Source of the DNA: Chrysomallon squamiferum
Lineage: Eukaryota; Mollusca; Gastropoda; Neomphalida; Peltospiridae
Direction of reading: 5' to 3'
DNA length: 64,000 nucleotides
Assembly: GCA_012295275.1 (NCBI GenBank)
Contig: CM022679.1
Coordinates: 24,729,502 to 24,793,501 of the forward strand
Positions 17,199-63,813 of the stretch are shown in pieces. The notes under the pieces were generated by a model that was not told the DNA's origin, made no database searches, and saw only the letters and a list, made by a program, of their open reading frames with translations. Both the position numbers and the translations under genes were made by a program. Positions within the stretch are counted from its first letter, which is position 1; every line of letters starts with the position of its first letter.

Positions 17199-17226
17199 AT
17201 GGCAGATGATTCACAAGATGCTTTGT
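17199..17226 (+). CDS. Caspase B coding exon 1
   Basis: ATGG start; encodes MADDSQDAL plus one base, with donor T|GTAAGA. It is preceded by CCTCCTTTTTTAG|TGAACAG, a good acceptor, so a non-coding exon probably lies upstream. Confidence 0.75.
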
Positions 17227-17328
17227 GTAAGACATAATTGTTTAAATACTTCTTACTGTCCTTTGTTGTATATAGTAAACCAGGCTGTAGGTTTAGTCTG
17301 CTTCTGTTTTTAGCTGTACTTTCTGTTT

Positions 17329-17365
<37 letters not shown>

Positions 17366-18056
17366 CTTTTACCTCTCTCTTTTAGTCTGCATAATCATTT
17401 ACTAGCACATTATCAAACAGTCATTGTCCTAGATTCAGTTACTAAGGTCAAAGCTTAATGTTTCAGTAGCATCGTTCTGTAAAGATTTCTTTGAATTCTT
17501 TTCAAACTCTTCAGGTAATTTTGGCTAATGATGTTTGATTGATTCTGGCTACAAATAAAAAATATTCTGTAAATATTTTACAGATGGAAAATTTGGCCAG
17601 CGACTTGCTGATAGCTGCTTTGTGTGAGTAACTTTAGACTTGGTTTATCTGAATGTCTTGAAGATTTTGAAAGAGTTTAAATGTATTATCTAAATATCTA
17701 AATAACATTTTTATCGTTTTTGACTTCCAGATATGACAGAAAAATTATAACTGGCATCATGGCATTATCCACTCAGTTATTTTACAAAGTGGAGTCACCT
17801 AATCTAATGAGTGAAAAGTTTTTTAACATGTGTATTTGAAAAATAATTGTTTGTATTTGAAAGGCACCAAAAACTAATAAGAAAAATCCCGTTTTTTTTA
17901 GACACTTGAACTGACAGTTAATATTTTGACAGATATTGAATTTATTTATTTCTAGTTATTATCTTGAATATTTTTACTTTGGTTTTTGTGAGTCTGTTCA
18001 CTGGTGGCATTGCAAAGAAGGCATTTGTAATTGAATTAACTATAAATAATGTCTTC

Positions 18057-18087
<31 letters not shown>

Positions 18088-20686
18088 TTTTACACACACA
18101 CTGTTCTGTCCTGTTTATGTATATTATACATACTTCCAATGATAAATATATTCCAGATCTAAGAGAGAAGAAACTACATCCTCAGCTGTCTTGATGGATC
18201 CAGCAGATGAGTATAATTTCTGTCACCCAGTGAGAGGAATTGCCCTGATTATTACAAACAGCAAATTCCAAAACGCTGGTGAGCGGGCAGGTGCTAATAA
18301 TGACACTAAACTGTTTTACAAAACTTTCCAGCATCTCGGATTTACAGACATACGGATAGCACAGGATTTGACTGTCACTGAAATGATGCTTACTCTCAGA
18401 TCAAGTATGTATTATTTAATTCATTTATGTAGTTGGTATAATGTATTATTTTAAACGAAAACAAAATAAGATGTTAACTGTTATTAGTTTGGCAGATTGC
18501 ATGTTACTTACTATCAGATTTTTACTTTTGATTGCTTGCAGTTCAATAGCTGTATGAAAATCACTTTATTTCTTTAAAAAATCAGTTTTAAGTACTTCTA
18601 ATATTAAAAAAAAAAAAAAGAAGGGATAAACATATAATTTTCATTCACTAATGAAACTTTTTTCAGTAAAAAATTAATAAATTTGGCAACAAATAAATGA
18701 AATGCAGCTTATTTCTTTCATAATTTTAACTCTAGAAATTTATTATTAATAGTTGCTAATAAGAAATAACTTCTTCATTTGCATTATAAAACTGAGGAGA
18801 ATTGTTTCTCAAAAGATATTAATATACTATATCAGTTGCATTTTATCATCAAGTTTAAAAAAACGTATCCAGCTGTTTGAAAATTGTATTTATCAGTTGC
18901 ATATGAGAAGTAAATTCTTTTTGAGTATTACAAAAATGGAGATTAAAGATTTTTTTTTTTCAAAACATTTATTAATTAAATCAAACATACTGTTTTTAGT
19001 TGCTAATGAGAAACAAGTCCTACAGAATTCTGACTGCATTGCCATTGCTTTTTCCTCCCATGGTGATGTATATCAGTATCTTCAAAGTGACAAGCCAAAT
19101 GTTCTGGAAGATACTATATTTGGTATTGACAACCAGGTTCGAACTCGCGAGCTGCTTGAAATGTTCATTGACTCCAACTGTCCTGAGCTGACTGGAAAAC
19201 CACGCCTCTTTTTCATTCAGGTTTTGGTTTAATATATATATATATATATATATATTTTAAATTACTTTTTATTGTTTATTTATTTGTTTGATTTAAAAGC
19301 ACACCTTTGACCCATATATGACATAAACAAGAGTTTTGAATAATAAAAAAACCCCACATTTTTAGTGAGTAAACAGTAAAAATCTATATAATCATAATCA
19401 ACTTCAATCGCTGTAAGACAGCAGTGTATACAATGTTTGGTATTTGAAATCCAGTATTTTGTAAAGACATATATATAATATTTTTTTCTGTTTCCAATTA
19501 ATTTTTAATCAAAGGATACACACATTTGTTTTTATTTATATTGACTGATTTATTTGTTGTCTTTCATTTATTTAATTATTTATTTATGTAATTTTTAATT
19601 TTTATTTTGTTTTCTTGTTTTAATCATTTTTCTTTTTACTTTTGTTTTGTTTTGTTTGGATATATAAAAAATGATCAAAATATTCTAATCAGCAAAAACA
19701 AAACAATTTTTATCGTCACTAACATGCTAACTGAACCAGGATAAAGTGGTTAAAATCTTTTTTATAATTTTTATATGTATATTTAGGCATGTCGAGGCTC
19801 AAAGCTGGATGTCGGAGTTGAAATAATGGATGTCCCAGATTCAATTACTGATGTCACAGATTCTCTTACTGATGTTTCTGTTTCACCAGCACCTTGCTTT
19901 AAAGATTTCCTTGTCTTCTATGCAACCCCTCCAGGTAACTCCAGTGTCTGTCATATTGAGGACATATAACATACACATTCCTAGCTGAGACATGTAACAC
20001 ATATTAGACACATGACATGCTTTTAGATGGTTAACACATAGTAATCATTATATCTATCATTAAGACAGTTAAAACATTAATACATATCTACTGTGTAGGC
20101 AGAACATACTAAACACATTTTCCATTTAAACAGTTATAACATATTAAACAGATATTCCATTTTGACAGTTACCAGAAATTAAACATAATTTCCATTTAGA
20201 CAATTTAGACAACACACATTAAATACATCTTCCATTTAGACAGCTAATGCATATTTAACACATTTTCCATTTAGACAGTTAACACAAATGAGAGAACACA
20301 TACTGAACAAAACCTGAGTTGATATTTTCATAAATTCAGACATAAGACATTAATTATTACTAACAAATATATATTTCATAATTGTTGAATGAAAACAATG
20401 CCCATTTTGCTATCTTTTAGGATACTATGCTTTTCGAAGACCGTCAGAAGGTTCATGGTTCGTCAAGTGTCTGTGTGACATCACACTAAAGGCTGACCTT
20501 GAAAATATGTCCTTGAGCAAGATCATGACCCGGGTCATCAACAAAGTGTCATATGACTACATGTCAGAACACAGCCATCCAATGCTGAATGCGAAGAAAC
20601 AGTCGCCATGTCTTTACTCCATGCTTGTCAAGGATGTCTACTTCCGAAAGAAACAAGCAGGTAAAGAAGAGAGTATGGAGTTTTGA
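17199..20686 (+). CDS. Caspase B, effector-type cysteine protease (complete gene, 6 coding exons)
   Basis: join(17199-17226, 17584-17623, 18157-18404, 19000-19220, 19787-19934, 20421-20686): 951 nt, 316 aa plus stop, phases consistent at every junction. Two tiny 5' exons give a ~40-residue N-terminal peptide (MADDSQDAL, then YGKFGQRLADSCF) without CARD or DED, as in caspase-3/7. The catalytic core shows R66 (ERAGANND), H126 (FSSHG), C181 (QACRG), an Asp-rich linker with several potential self-cleavage sites (about 187-210), GSWF (W241) and QSPCLYSMLVKDVYFRKK. The three core introns match caspase A in position and phase, so the two genes are paralogues in divergent orientation. The probable role is cytosolic apoptotic execution. 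A GTAAAG after KKQAG (20661) could be an alternative donor near the C-terminus. Confidence 0.93.
17227..18156. other. Caspase B introns 1 and 2
   Basis: Introns of 357 bp and 533 bp flank the 40-nt exon. They contain a 30-base A run near 17334 and an (AT)n tract at 18061-18087. No other features seen. Confidence 0.7.
17584..17623 (+). CDS. Caspase B coding exon 2 (40-nt micro-exon)
   Basis: Acceptor ATTTTACAG|AT, donor TTTGT|GTGAGT. It encodes YGKFGQRLADSCF in the only frame that joins both neighbours. Confidence 0.72.
18157..18404 (+). CDS. Caspase B coding exon 3 (start of caspase core)
   Basis: Acceptor ATTCCAG|A, phase 2. It encodes VSKREETTSSAVLMDPADEY into the core through TEMMLTLRS; donor TCAA|GTATGT, phase 1. 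An internal ATG at 18194 would give a product starting like caspase A and is an alternative start. Confidence 0.9.
18405..18999. other. Caspase B intron 3
   Basis: A+T-rich, no features beyond short A and T runs. Confidence 0.7.
19000..19220 (+). CDS. Caspase B coding exon 4 (catalytic His)
   Basis: Acceptor TGTTTTTAG|TT. It encodes IANEKQVLQNSDCIAIAFSSHG (described in parts: H126 lies in SSHG) through LTGKPRLFFIQ. Donor CAG|GTTTTG, phase 0, immediately before the ACRG codons. Confidence 0.92.
19221..19786. other. Caspase B intron 4
   Basis: Contains an (AT)n tract at 19230-19255 and T-rich sequence around 19560-19650; nothing else seen. Confidence 0.7.
19787..19934 (+). CDS. Caspase B coding exon 5 (active-site Cys, linker)
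   Basis: Acceptor ATATTTAG|GCATGT, donor CTCCAG|GTAACT. It starts ACRGSKLDVGVEI and contains repeated D-S-[IL]-T-D-V motifs in the linker before PCFKDFLVFYATPPG. The Asp residues are candidate processing sites. Confidence 0.93.
19960..20300. repeat. Degenerate minisatellite in caspase B intron 5
   Basis: About eight diverged copies of a 40-50 bp motif centred on CATTTTCCATTTAGACAGTTAA followed by CA-rich sequence and TTAAACA. Copy boundaries are blurred by indels. Confidence 0.75.
20421..20686 (+). CDS. Caspase B coding exon 6 (small subunit, stop codon)
   Basis: Acceptor TATCTTTTAG|GA. It encodes GYYAFRRPSEGSWFVKCL through KKQSPCLYSMLVKDVYFRKK, ending AGKEESMEF before TGA at 20684-20686. 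Confidence 0.92.
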
Positions 20687-20925
20687 AGTAAATGTTATAA
20701 ATGTATTAACAAAATTTTAAATTTAAGAAAATCTTATATATATATATATGACTATATACAAAAATATGTACACATTTTTAAGACAGTCTAGATTATATGG
20801 TGCATTTTTATTAACGTGAAAAGTCAAGATTCTGCTGCAGTCAAACTAATAGTTAAAAATATTGTAGAGTCAGACCTTATTTTAAGGACCATGTTTGTCC
20901 CCATGTCATCTTCTATTTTTGTTGT

Positions 20926-20931
20926 AATAAA
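20926..20931 (+). promoter_or_regulatory. Candidate poly(A) signal of caspase B
   Basis: AATAAA 240 nt after the stop codon, in TTGTAATAAAACATT. Plausible by position only. Confidence 0.4.
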
Positions 20932-20997
20932 ACATTTACTATTGTAATGGATTACTCAGAAATTATCTCCCTTATATATATTATATAAAATAGCAGC

Positions 20998-21029
<32 letters not shown>

Positions 21030-22199
21030 TTGAGGTTTGTTTCTAAATATAAAAAAAGTTTAAAAAATGATTATACTAAAAAGTGAATCTTTTATCAAGA
21101 GAAAAAGAAAAAAAAAGGAAAGTCTGATAAATGTGTTAAAATACACGACATAAGTACTGAGAGTCCCATATTTTTTTCTTCTTTTGAAAACAGCAATATT
21201 CTGTGAAAAAGAAAGAAGAAAAATAAGTAATTCATTTAAAATTTTAATAACAAAAGTTGGTAATTTGTTCGTTTATTTCATTTTATTTTATTTATTAACT
21301 GATTTTCACAATACAACTAATCTAATAGATAATTATAATTTGTGAGAGAAAATGGAATGTACAGTTAGTTTATTTGGCTTTTTGTTCCTGCCTCTAGAGA
21401 ACTGAAATTCACACCAACTATATGAGGGAAAAAAATAAATAACAGAGTATGTTGAGTCTTTGATTAGTTATAAAAATAATTATTTTGAGTATTTAATTTC
21501 AGTGGAATATTTGAGGTCCTGATTTTTTTAATCGGGCGATTTTCCCAAGTTCTCTGTTTAGACCAGACTAAAATTAATATTCAGAAACATCGACAGATAT
21601 ACACATCTAGATATACAGAGAATATATGTACATACTATGTAACATAAATTCATTTTTAAATTTTATTTTATTTTATTTTCTATTTATTTATATATTACAC
21701 TAAATTAATAAGTTAGGGGTATATTTCTATATTAATACATTTTATTTTAGTCCTCTTTGCTGTGCACAAATAAAATGGCTGTTGTGTATAGATGTTTTTT
21801 TTTCTCATGAATATTTATGAATAACATCTTAAATAGACTGATTTCTTTCTGTAATTATACAAGTTAAAAAAAATTAACTTGTACAAAAATCAGTTAAAAG
21901 CAATATTTATGTCATTATTATTATTATTATTATTTTAATTATTGTGATTTTTAAATATAAAAAAGGAAAGAAACAGGCTTTATGTATACCCATTCAAACA
22001 ATTCTTTATATAAAATAAAATGTGGCAGATTTTACAAAATTATAAGAAAAAATAATTTCTTAAACTAAAGTATCTAACATACATTGAATACTGCTTCATT
22101 TAAACCATTTTTCTTACTCTTTTTATTTTTTTTATTTTTCTATTTTTCTATTTTTTATTTATTTGCTACTCATAAGAAAAATATTGCAAATGATCATAT

Positions 22200-22609
22200 T
22201 TAGTGCTTTCAGTTGAATCGGCTGTTAAAATAATTAAGTGTGGCTGTTTTCCAAAATTCACAAGTTCCTCTTGAGAACATTGTTATATTTTATTTTAATT
22301 TTGTTTTATGCTACTGGAAACACAACCATGACAGTATTTACAAATATTGAATCCACTGTTTCTCTAAACATATTTTTCACAATAAAATAAGAGGCTTGTA
22401 AAGATGGTTATTACTTTTCCATCAGATGTCAGATCATATAGAGAAATGTAGAAAAATCCATAATAGACTGAGGCCAGATGTTTATTTACTCAATGTGTCA
22501 ATTTTCATGTTTCTTCTGCTTTTATGGTTTAATATAAATTAGAAGTGTTACAGAGACATTAATTTTGTTACATTTTTATTACTGAATAATTTATTATTAT
22601 TATTATTAT

Positions 22610-22652
<43 letters not shown>

Positions 22653-23593
22653 GTATCTGAAAATCTTATAAAAGAAATTTTGCTGTAAAATCTTTGTTTT
22701 TTTATACTGTTGAATGGTCACCCACTGAGTGATGTGTTTAACCTCTGATGAATTAATTATGTGCAAAGATGTTAGAACTATTTATTTATTTATTTATTTT
22801 TTTTAAATTCTGTTATTACTATATTTACTCTGTCTTAACATCTTTACACATTCTGCAATACATAGATTTGATTTCTTCTTTTTTATTTTTTTTTTTTTTT
22901 TTTTTTTATTTTTTTTTTTATTTGTTTGTTTTTTTTTTTCTGTTCATAAAAACAAAATGTTTTTTTCATGAATACTTAGATATCTATATTTTGGCATATT
23001 TAATTAGTTCTCCTCTAGCATTTCTCCATTAAAACAGGTCATCTGGTTATTCCAAATACTAAAATATCTGTAATTTCGCATACTGAATTAATTCGCATAA
23101 TGATTAACTTGGTTAAAACAGATCAGCTGGATTTTCTAAGTTCTAGAATATTAAAATTTCTATGTTTGGTATAATCATTAGTTCTTGTGTGTATGTATGT
23201 ATACATATATATATATATATATATAATTACATTTGCTGAATGTATTCTTTTACAAAGTGACTATTTCACAGATGATCTGGTTTATTATGATGTTTCTGTT
23301 GGTGCTGTAATAACTGCTCTATTTTGCAGCATAAAGTTGTTTTCTCACAATCTGGAATACTAAGATATCTGTTATTTTGGATACTCTGAGTTTCTTCTTA
23401 CACAGAGCGACGCTGCTCATTTTAGCAATAGCCGAGTTTGTACTCTGCTTACTTCCCACTTATGTTTCATTCATTTTTCTCATCCAGCTGTAATTAATAA
23501 CGAAGTTTTATGTAATCATAATAATGCATGTAGTGCAGACCAATGTTCTCTGGTTTTTTAAATCACAGATAAAAAAATTAAAAAATAAATATG

Positions 23594-23627
<34 letters not shown>

Positions 23628-23894
23628 GCTGTTAATCTGCCTATATGACGGTAAATTAACACCAGTTGTAAAAGTGCCAAAATGGTAGAAATTAAATCTG
23701 TTTATTTTATTGTCATAATTTGTTTTATTAATAATTATAGTTAATGAATTAATAACTGTAAATATATTTCTGTAAAGTCATTTCTCAAAAGGTTGTTCTT
23801 TTTTAAGAAAGTTATTGTTAAGTTGCTGTAAATGTTAAAAGAAGTTATTATTCTTCTAGATGCTGAAGACCCTGATGACAATTTTGTTACCATG

Positions 23895-23927
<33 letters not shown>

Positions 23928-25170
23928 TTATTATTATTTTTATTTGTTTTAACCTACTGAAACTACATCTGTGATAATGTTAATGAATAGCTGAATTCAC
24001 TATTTCTGGTGACCACATTTTGATATTAATAAAAATTTTGACAATAGAATAACAAGCTGTTAATCATGATAAATATTTTCTCTTCCACTATATTGCCATG
24101 TCCTAGAAAGATATATACAAAAATCCGCGACAGACTGAGCACAGAATGTCCTGTAATTATTTCCTCCATCGTTCAATTTTCATATGGCTTCCCACTGTTA
24201 CAGTGACAAATTAATTTTTTATTTTATTTTTTATTATTGATTTTATTATTGTTTTTTTGGTCTGTTTGAAAATCTTATAAAAGCCAAACACTTGTGAGTT
24301 ATGTGTCTAATGAATTATATGCAGATGATTTTAATGAATTATATGCAGAGATTTTAATAATATTTCTTTCTTTTCTTTTTTTAAAACAATTCTGTTATTA
24401 TTATATTTTAACATCTTTACACATTCTGTAATGCATGTGCACTATTTTTTCAATTGTAAATCTGTACATGCACACACCATATTATTTTAATTTTAATTTT
24501 TTTAATTTATTTATTTTTTGTTTTTCTCTGATTTCTCCAGATTCATAACATATCAGTGGTTGCCTTCTTGAATTTGTTTTTAAACCAAATTTCACAGTTT
24601 TTTAAAAATAATTTTTTATTTTTTCTGTGTTTTTGTCCAAAGATAATCCATTATACATAAGAAGTTGGTTTCCAAAGATTTGGAATTATAATGATATTTA
24701 TATTTGGTCATGTGTGGATTTAGTATTTTTATTGAATCAATACATTTTCCAATGAATATTAAAATATGTAATTTTACATGTTGAAGTTGTTCTCATTCTG
24801 ATTATCTCAGTTAAAACAGAACAACCAGCTGTTTGTTTCAAAGATTGGGAATATTAGGATACCTGTGTTTAGCATACTGCATTTATTCTTGTACAAAACT
24901 ACAAGATACCTGTTATATGGCATACAGAATTTGTTTTTGTAAATTTAAAAAAAAAAAAAAGTTGTTGCTGAATTTATTCTGGAACAAAAAGACCTTATTT
25001 CACAGATTATCTGGTTTATGAAGATGTTTCTGTTTGTTGCCTGTTATACTTATTCCCTATTGCAGGACTGGTTGATTCATCATACTTTGGAATATTAAGA
25101 TATCTATTATTTCATGTACTGAATTTGTTTTTATACAGAATGATGCTGATATTTTTTGCATTTACTGGTT
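22200..25170. repeat. Diverged ~1.7 kb tandem duplication
   Basis: Several markers occur twice in the same order: AAAAATCCATAATAGACTGA near 22452 against AAAAATCCGCGACAGACTGA near 24120; TTAACATCTTTACACATTCTG near 22835 and 24408; TTTCACAGATGATCTGGTTTA near 23265 against TTTCACAGATTATCTGGTTTA near 24998. A shorter motif (GGAATATTAAGATATCTGT) recurs within each half. The copies have drifted strongly, so the event is old. Confidence 0.65.
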
Positions 25171-25799
25171 TTTACAGACTATTAAAAAGTACCTTATCCT
25201 GATATGAAGAAACTGTTTAAAAGTATTCTGTTGTATTCAGTTTTTTGCCATCCAGTTTTAGCTTATAACAAAGTGTAACAACTAAATATTAGAATTTTAA
25301 AAATATCTGTGTGCTGCCATTTTTCTGTAGTCATGGCATCAATGATTATTGGGCAGACTGATTTCAGATTGTTTGATTAATGATAACTATTGTTCAAAAT
25401 GTACAATTTATTTTTTTTACTTTTTTTCTCCAGAACATTCCAAAATGTATATTTTGTTTAATTTTGTATGTGTTTTTGTGAGTTTCAGGCATCAAGTCTT
25501 TTTTTTGTTTGTTTGAATTCTAATCTTTGATTAAAATTTATATTTTGTTAACACTGAATACTAACAATTACTTTGAAAAGTTGGCTTATCTCACATCCTT
25601 TTGGATTTGCCACTGTTATGTCTTTTTCTCATTTTCCTTTCACTAAGCAGAATTGAAATTTGTGTAAATGAATAAAGTAATTCATGTATGTGTGTGTCTA
25701 TATTCGTATGTATACACACATACAAATTCCTAAAAGAAACTAAAACTATCTCGTTTTATACACACAAACATTGTTAATCAATACAACCTGCCTCCAGCA

Positions 25800-25838
25800 T
25801 TATTATTATAATTATTATTATTATTATTATTATTATTA

Positions 25839-25910
<72 letters not shown>

Positions 25911-25911
25911 T
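25800..25911. repeat. (ATT)n(TTTA)n microsatellite block
   Basis: ATT repeats followed by more than a dozen TTTA repeats. Confidence 0.95.
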
Positions 25912-27660
25912 CTGTTTGTTTGCTTAATTCTTTTTATTTTTTTTTTTGCTTTAATATCATTCTTTTAAAGATATAATATTAATATGCTGGGGAAAATTTT
26001 CATGATTTATTTAGGATAACCCCTTAATCTTTTACACTTATTTCATTGCTAGGTTTTAGGAGGTTTATTTTTTAAGAAACAAAATATAGATTTTCATAAA
26101 ATATGTATCTTATTGGTGCTTAATGGTTGTGAACACAGTGGAATAATGTGGTTTTTATCTCCAAAATAATGTCATGATGTCATGAAATGCTTGATCACTG
26201 ACATGATGTCATGAAATGCCTGTTGTCATGCAAGGAGAGATCAGAGGTGTCAGTCAAACTGCTGAGTTTTAAATATCTGTGCTCTAAATATTAAGTGTGA
26301 TATAACATTTTAAATTTTTAATATTTCTAACATCAGAATAAGATGTATTTATACACTGTATTTCAAGTTTTATATCTGTTTAATTATTTTTTAATATATT
26401 TTTATGTGTTTCTTTTTGTTAAACTTTATATTACATGCCATAGTGTCGTATTAGATGCAAGATATATATCTAGCTATTTATTCATTTTAATTACAAACGT
26501 AAACTGTTTGGCTTTATTGGACCAAGTTTGCATTACTACGCTAATTTTTATTTTATTTTACTTCAGCCAGTTTTTATTAGGTTTGTTTAAGCAGCTTCAT
26601 TTGTAGTTTCTGGGAAAAAAAAAAAGTACAGAAATAAAGTCTGTGAAAATAAATGATATATAAGCATATGAGTATGTCTGGTTTTCTAATTCATACAATA
26701 TTACTCATTTCTGAAAGAATTAATCCAGATATGTTTATAGTTTTATTATTTTTATTATAAATTGTTGCATGTGATATATGTGTGACATTTTTGACAACCT
26801 ATTATTTTAACAATACTTATAAATTGGTTTATTTTTTAGATTTATATAAATCTTTTAGTTGGAAAATTTGAAATAAAATTTATAATATTTTTGTATTATG
26901 TTATTATTATTATTATTATTATTATTTTTTTTTTTTTTTCGTTTTTCTGTTTAAATTACATAAAGATACTCCAGATAAATCTTTCACAGTTCTACACTTG
27001 CTTCAGTTTAAGAAATGTGACACGTTTTGCCAATAACCACAGTCAAACTGTGTTGCATACGTAGGGGTAAATCAATCTTTCACTGTATTAAAAAATCTTC
27101 TCGTAATGGTTGTAGTTAATATTTTATTAAACATTGGTATGCGATTTCTAGAGATATCTACATATTTAATATGTGGCGGTTAAACGTTTCGTGAAAATGA
27201 CCACTCTCATATAAAAACACAGAGTAGAAACATGACAGGAATTAAAACATGCACAACAATGTACAAACAACGCACAAAAAAACATGCGCAAAATAATATA
27301 CAGTTTATGCCTCCAGTTCATCAGAATTTTATTTTATTGAATTTTTTTGTTTTTTTTACTTGTAAAACAATTTTTTTTTTATAGAAGTTCTCTGTAGGAA
27401 ATTGGTTCATAATATTTCATACGAAAGAAAAAAAAAAAAATAAATAACAGTTATCTTTCGAAAATGATCGGTTGTATAATTTGGAAAATTATGCCAATGT
27501 TATGACCTAGAAATGAGCAGTCAGATACCCGTTAATGGCTCAAAGAACTGTTGTTTGTTTAGTGTTTTGTATTAAAGGAACTAGAAGAGAAGTTTCTGAA
27601 AAATTATCTGGTTTCATGTCAAAATACAATTAATATATTTTAACAATGGTTATTTTCCCG

Positions 27661-27692
<32 letters not shown>

Positions 27693-27726
27693 AAAAGATA
27701 TCTGTCGGCGATATACGTGGCATAAA

Positions 27727-27735
27727 ATAGTAGTA

Positions 27736-27802
<67 letters not shown>

Positions 27803-27922
27803 TAATAATAATAATAATAATAAAATAAAAAATAAATAATAAAATAAATAAATAAATAAATAAAGAAAAGAAATGTAAAATAAAAAAATATTCTACACGC
27901 GTGTAATAAACATTTAAAAGCA

Positions 27923-27951
<29 letters not shown>
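27727..27951. repeat. (AAT)n, (AAAT)n and (CA)n cluster
   Basis: AAT run about 27735-27822, AAAT run about 27840-27863, CA run about 27922-27951. Confidence 0.93.
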
Positions 27952-27956
<5 letters not shown>

Positions 27957-28854
27957 TTTTAGTTCTGTTTTTTAAAGAAGAAAGAAAGAACAGAAAGCAA
28001 ACAAACAGAAAAGTTTTTTTTACGATGAATCAACATACAAGATGTCAGATACTCAGTGCAAGTACAACAGAGTTTAAATTTTTTTTCTTTTTTTTTTCGA
28101 AATTTGGAATGTTATCACGTAAATTCTTCTCACCATGCGACAGGTGTGTAGAGAGGTTACGCCACAGGAAAAAAAAAAAAAAAAATGGAGTAGTTATGTT
28201 GAAAAAGGTTGTTAGAGAAAGAAAACTACAGAAAATAAAACGATTCTGAGAAAAAGGTAAAACTTGGGAATCAGGTAGAAAATAATGTTTGCTTCTCTAG
28301 AAACATTTTTTTATTTTATTTATTTATTTATTACTTTTGTTGTTGGTTGTGGTGTTGTTTTTATTATGTTATTATTGCTTTTTTCCATACTTCCTTTTAT
28401 ATATAGATATATAAATGTTCTGCTGTCGCTATGGCAACTTTATACTATTCTCTCTCTCCCTTGGCATTTAAAAACAAACAAACAAACAAATAAATAAACA
28501 AACAATGATGTTGGTATTTATTTCTTTAATTAAATTACTTATATTATAGAAAATATATAAATCCAGCTACATTCCGATACAAAGAGTATGAGATCAGTAA
28601 GCTGACAGAACACTGAGTCGTTATTTTTTTTTTTTATTATTTTTTAAAGCCATCTAAAACACTTACGCACATACGCACATACGCACCGCAAACGCTCCAT
28701 GTCACGTTTTGTATATACACACAGACAAGGCTGTTGTCACTAACTTGACCATGAATCGATAACATCAGCCGATTAAAAATAGCTCGGCTCTTGTCTTACT
28801 ACTACCGTGTAATTTCATTGCGGCAGAGAAACGAGAGCAAATTGTATCCAGCGT

Positions 28855-28962
28855 TGGCATGGCACAAGCCTGGCGAGTATACCTGAGTTCGACGCTTATG
28901 GCACAAGCCTAGCTTGTATACCTGACTTCGCTGGTCATGGCACCTGCTGCTTGTGTGAAAAA
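28855..28962. repeat. ~40-bp repeat, 2.5 copies
   Basis: The motif ATGGCACAAGCCT(G/A)GC...GTATACCTGA(G/C)TTCG occurs at about 28858 and 28898, with a partial third copy starting ATGGCACCTGCTGC near 28938. It lies in a GC-richer patch about 500 bp upstream of the first RASSF coding exon. Confidence 0.7.
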
Positions 28963-29150
28963 AGCGTTTCTTCATATTCGAACTCCACAACCTGTGGAGT
29001 AATGGACTCGACCTCGCTTCTAACCTTGTCAACCATTGTCTTTTTGCAGTGACCGCTTGTACTAAAAACGCCGTCTCCAAGTACGCTGGAGGCAAATCCA
29101 CTTAGAAAGCGAGTAATGGAATTTCTGTACGAAAATAAAAACATCAAATA
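28935..29150 (-). CDS. Unassigned open frame with coding-like composition
   Basis: On the minus strand, TTTTCGTACAG|AAATTCC could be a splice acceptor leading into about 60 codons: ITRFLSGFASSVLGDGVFST, then KKTMVDKVRSEVESITPQVV, then EFEYEETLFSHKQQVP and a stop. Composition is unlike the surrounding A+T-rich DNA. No homologue is recognised. It may be a terminal exon of an unseen minus-strand gene, a pseudogene, or RASSF 5' sequence read backwards. Confidence 0.25.
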   Translation of the reverse strand, partial: YLMFLFSYRNSITRFLSGFASSVLGDGVFSTSGHCKKTMVDKVRSEVESITPQVVEFEYEETLFSHKQQVP

Positions 29151-29459
29151 TTGAACAGTCAGCTGGAACAGAAAACCAGCAGTAACCAGTGGTTCATTTG
29201 GATTACCAATTTTTTTTCGTATAGATCTTCAAAAAATTATTATTACTGTTGTATTCGTCTCTGAATTTATCTGTGGATATTCGAAAAAGGCAACAATGTT
29301 AAAACCTTAGTTGTAACAATAGGTGGAAACTGGATGCTGCTTTTTTTTTTTTTTTTGACTGAAGGGGCTAGGTGGACTGTGTGACAGCGTTATTTTATTC
29401 GTGACAGGGTTACTCAGTCAACCGCAAAGCTGGGTCTGTGGCAGAGCTCCCAGAGTGAC

Positions 29460-63813
<34,354 letters not shown>

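Larger units (their letters stand above)
20687..29459. other. Spacer between caspase B and the RASSF gene
   Basis: Very A+T-rich. It holds the caspase B 3' UTR, an old tandem duplication (22200-25170), long T tracts (22613-22651, 23893-23921), ATT/TTTA (25800-25911), AAT (27727-27825) and CA (27922-27951) arrays, and a short GC-richer region just before RASSF (28800-29150). No complete gene was seen. Confidence 0.6.
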
